From positions 1 through 6,642 of the forward strand of contig JAITJB010000338.1 of the NCBI GenBank assembly GCA_031279155.1: DNA of 6,642 nucleotides, written 5' to 3'. The notes below the pieces were generated by a model. It was not told the origin of the DNA. It ran no database searches and saw only the letters and a list, made by a program, of their open reading frames with translations. Below are positions 5,188-6,642 of the stretch, in pieces. Made by a program: the position numbers and the translations under genes. How positions within the stretch are numbered: the stretch's first letter is position 1; each line of letters starts with the position of its first letter. The stretch is from Deltaproteobacteria bacterium (lineage in GTDB: Bacteria > Desulfobacterota > Desulfarculia > Adiutricales > Adiutricaceae).

Positions 5188-6546
5188 ATGGAATTAAAAA
5201 TGCCCAATTCAATTTTAAGCGATCGCCTGCCCTCGATTTCTGAGGCCGGTGTGGCTAAAACAGGCTCTATTCGCTGCGAACAAGCAAGCCTTTCCGGCTC
5301 AGTTAGCCAGAGGGCCTGCGTCTACTGCGGGGCCAGAGTGGTCTTAAACCCCATTACCGACGCCTTTCACTTAGTCCACGGCCCCATAGGCTGCGCTAGC
5401 TACACCTGGGACATTAGAGGGAGCTTATCTAGCGGCTCTGATCTCTACCGCCATAGCTTTTCCACCGATTTAAATGAGCGCGACGTCATCTTCGGCGGGG
5501 CCCAGAAATTACAAAGGGCCATAGATGAGATTAACGAGCGCTATCATCCGCCGGTTATTTTTATTTACTCAACTTGTCTGGTCGGGGTTATCGGCGATGA
5601 CGTGGAAGCTATCTGCCGGGAGGCCGAAAAAAAATACGCCATAAGAGTCATAAACGTTCAGGCGCCAGGCTTTTCGGGTCATAAATCCCTTGGCTACCGC
5701 TTAGCCGGGGAGGCCTTAATAAAGTTAATAGAACCGCACGGAGGAAGGCCAAAAGTTAAGGCCATAAATATCCTAGGCGACTATAACCTGGCCGGGGAAA
5801 TATGGATCATAAAAAATTATTTTAAAGCCATGGGAATCGAAGTCTTATCCACCTTTACCGGCGACGCCAGCTACGAAACATTGATAAAAAGCCCTAGGGC
5901 TAGCTTAAACATCGTCCAATGCGCTGGATCTATGGTTAGCTTAGCTGAGAAGATGGAAGAAAGATTTGGCATTCCCTACGTTACCCTAAGTTTTTTTGGT
6001 CTCGACGACGCTTCTTCGGCTCTCTTTAAGGTGAGCGATCTCTTAGGCGACGAAGCCGTAAGAAAAAGAACCAAGGAAATTGTAGCCATTGAAAGCCTAA
6101 AAACCAAAAACAATATTAAGCCCTATTTACCAAGATTAAAGGGCAAGAAGGCCGCCATCTTCGTTGGCGGCGGCTTTAAGGCTATCTCTTTAGTGCGCCA
6201 GTTTAAGGCCCTAGGAATGGAGACGGTTTTGGTTGGCACCCAAACCGGGACCAAGGAAGACTATGAGATCTTAGGAAGTTTACTTCATCCCTCCGCCGTC
6301 ATCTTAGATGACGCCAATCCCGCCGAGTTAGAAGCCTTTATGGCCAAGCGCGGGGCCGACATCTTGGTGGGCGGGGTAAAAGAGAGGCCTTTAGCCTACA
6401 AGATGGGCATAGCCTTCTGCGACCACAACCACGAAAGGCGCCATCCCTTGGCCGGCTTTGTCGGGGTTGAAAACTTTACCCGAGAAATTGACCGATCCAT
6501 TAATAGCCCGGTCTGGGCTATGGCTAGAAACGATTGCCCTTTTTAG
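5188..6546 (+). CDS. nifE: FeMo-cofactor scaffold subunit NifE
   Basis: NifE is homologous to NifD and with NifN forms the scaffold on which the NifB-derived Fe-S core (L-cluster) gains Mo and homocitrate before transfer to NifDK. Cys44 (RACVYCG), Cys69 (HGPIGC) and Cys130 (STCLVGVIGDD) match the Azotobacter NifE ligands Cys37, Cys62 and Cys124. Cys245 (VQCAGSM) matches Cys250 near the precursor site. NifE-specific stretches include WDIRGSLSSG, FSTDLNERDVIFGG and DHNHERRHPLAGF (412-424). The 452-residue length is normal. The start is uncertain: the ATG at 5188 has no Shine-Dalgarno, only an A10 tract, while the in-frame ATG at 5200 has a weak GGA 7 nt upstream and would shorten the protein by 4 residues. 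An extra CxxC (44-47) and Cys30 occur in the N-terminal region. The partner nifN is not in the window. Confidence 0.97.
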   Translation: MELKMPNSILSDRLPSISEAGVAKTGSIRCEQASLSGSVSQRACVYCGARVVLNPITDAFHLVHGPIGCASYTWDIRGSLSSGSDLYRHSFSTDLNERDVIFGGAQKLQRAIDEINERYHPPVIFIYSTCLVGVIGDDVEAICREAEKKYAIRVINVQAPGFSGHKSLGYRLAGEALIKLIEPHGGRPKVKAINILGDYNLAGEIWIIKNYFKAMGIEVLSTFTGDASYETLIKSPRASLNIVQCAGSMVSLAEKMEERFGIPYVTLSFFGLDDASSALFKVSDLLGDEAVRKRTKEIVAIESLKTKNNIKPYLPRLKGKKAAIFVGGGFKAISLVRQFKALGMETVLVGTQTGTKEDYEILGSLLHPSAVILDDANPAELEAFMAKRGADILVGGVKERPLAYKMGIAFCDHNHERRHPLAGFVGVENFTREIDRSINSPVWAMARNDCPF

Positions 6547-6582
6547 CCCTGGTTTACTTTTTAACTTAGGCTGGTCTTTTTT
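6545..6582 (+). terminator. Weak terminator-like stem after nifE
   Basis: AGCC (6545-6548) can pair with GGCT (6569-6572), and inside it GTT (6552-6554) with AAC (6563-6565), separated by a 3x3 internal loop. Six T follow at 6577-6582 after the spacer GGTC. The stem is weak and starts in the nifE stop codon, so this may allow read-through to genes to the right or be no terminator at all. Confidence 0.3.
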
Positions 6583-6642
6583 ATTCGGTTGGTCTTTTTT
6601 ATTCGATTGTCCTTTTTTATTCGGTTGGTCTTTTTATTCGTT
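6566..6642. repeat. 18-bp T-rich tandem repeat, running off the right edge
   Basis: The unit TTCGGTTGGTCTTTTTTA occurs at 6584-6601 (exact), 6602-6619 (3 differences), 6620-6636 (one T shorter) and in part at 6637-6642. A divergent copy lies at 6566-6583. The unit has no internal hairpin and the stretch has no open frame of note. It may vary in copy number. Each unit carries a T5-T6 tract, echoing the T-tract cluster upstream of nifH. Confidence 0.85.

Noticed and set aside
5890..5901. A 12-bp palindrome AGCCCTAGGGCT inside nifE
   Set aside because: It is a single site within conserved coding sequence, with no loop or T-run; chance is sufficient.

Overview
The window is the core of a molybdenum nitrogenase operon, all on the + strand: nifH (601-1419), nifI1 (1430-1756), nifI2 (1756-2136), nifD (2136-3818), nifK (3811-5178) and nifE (5188-6546). 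The order H-I1-I2-D-K-E, the two PII-like genes between nifH and nifD, the Clostridium-pasteurianum-type NifD with its ~50-residue insertion, and the short NifK mark a group III ('anaerobe') nitrogenase. This type is known from methanogens, clostridia, sulfate-reducing Desulfobacterota and some gut spirochetes. The host is probably an anaerobic bacterium, because sigma54-like sites lie upstream of nifH and Shine-Dalgarno sequences are strong. TTA leucine codons are frequent among otherwise mixed or GC-ending codons, and CTAG is not depleted. I cannot name the species; a Desulfobacterota-like or gut-associated anaerobe is only a guess.

Layout: bases 1-600 hold no supported gene. They contain a low-complexity (GCTS)7 run, a strong rho-independent terminator (151-201) for a gene off the left edge, a cluster of T-tracts, two sigma54-type promoter candidates (432-447 and, better, 530-545), a hairpin just upstream of the nifH ribosome site, and the nifH Shine-Dalgarno. 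The six genes are packed with overlaps of 1-8 nt or gaps of 9-10 nt, which indicates one transcript with translational coupling. After nifE the last 96 bases are non-coding as far as seen: a weak terminator-like stem, then an 18-bp T-rich tandem repeat that runs off the right edge. nifN and nifB are not in the window.

How the genes work together: NifH (Fe protein) passes electrons with ATP hydrolysis to the NifD/NifK MoFe protein, which reduces N2. NifI1 and NifI2 form the 2-oxoglutarate/ATP-sensing complex that binds NifDK and switches it off when ammonium is available. NifE, with NifN encoded elsewhere, is the scaffold on which the FeMo-cofactor precursor matures. All cluster-ligand and nucleotide-binding residues I checked are present, so the system looks functional.

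No new kind of system is evident. The points worth a second look are the nifH promoter/leader architecture, a perfect 10-bp hairpin inside nifD, the modified B-loop of NifI1, an extra cysteine beside a P-cluster ligand in NifD, the long NifD C-terminal tail, and T-tract repeats on both flanks of the operon.
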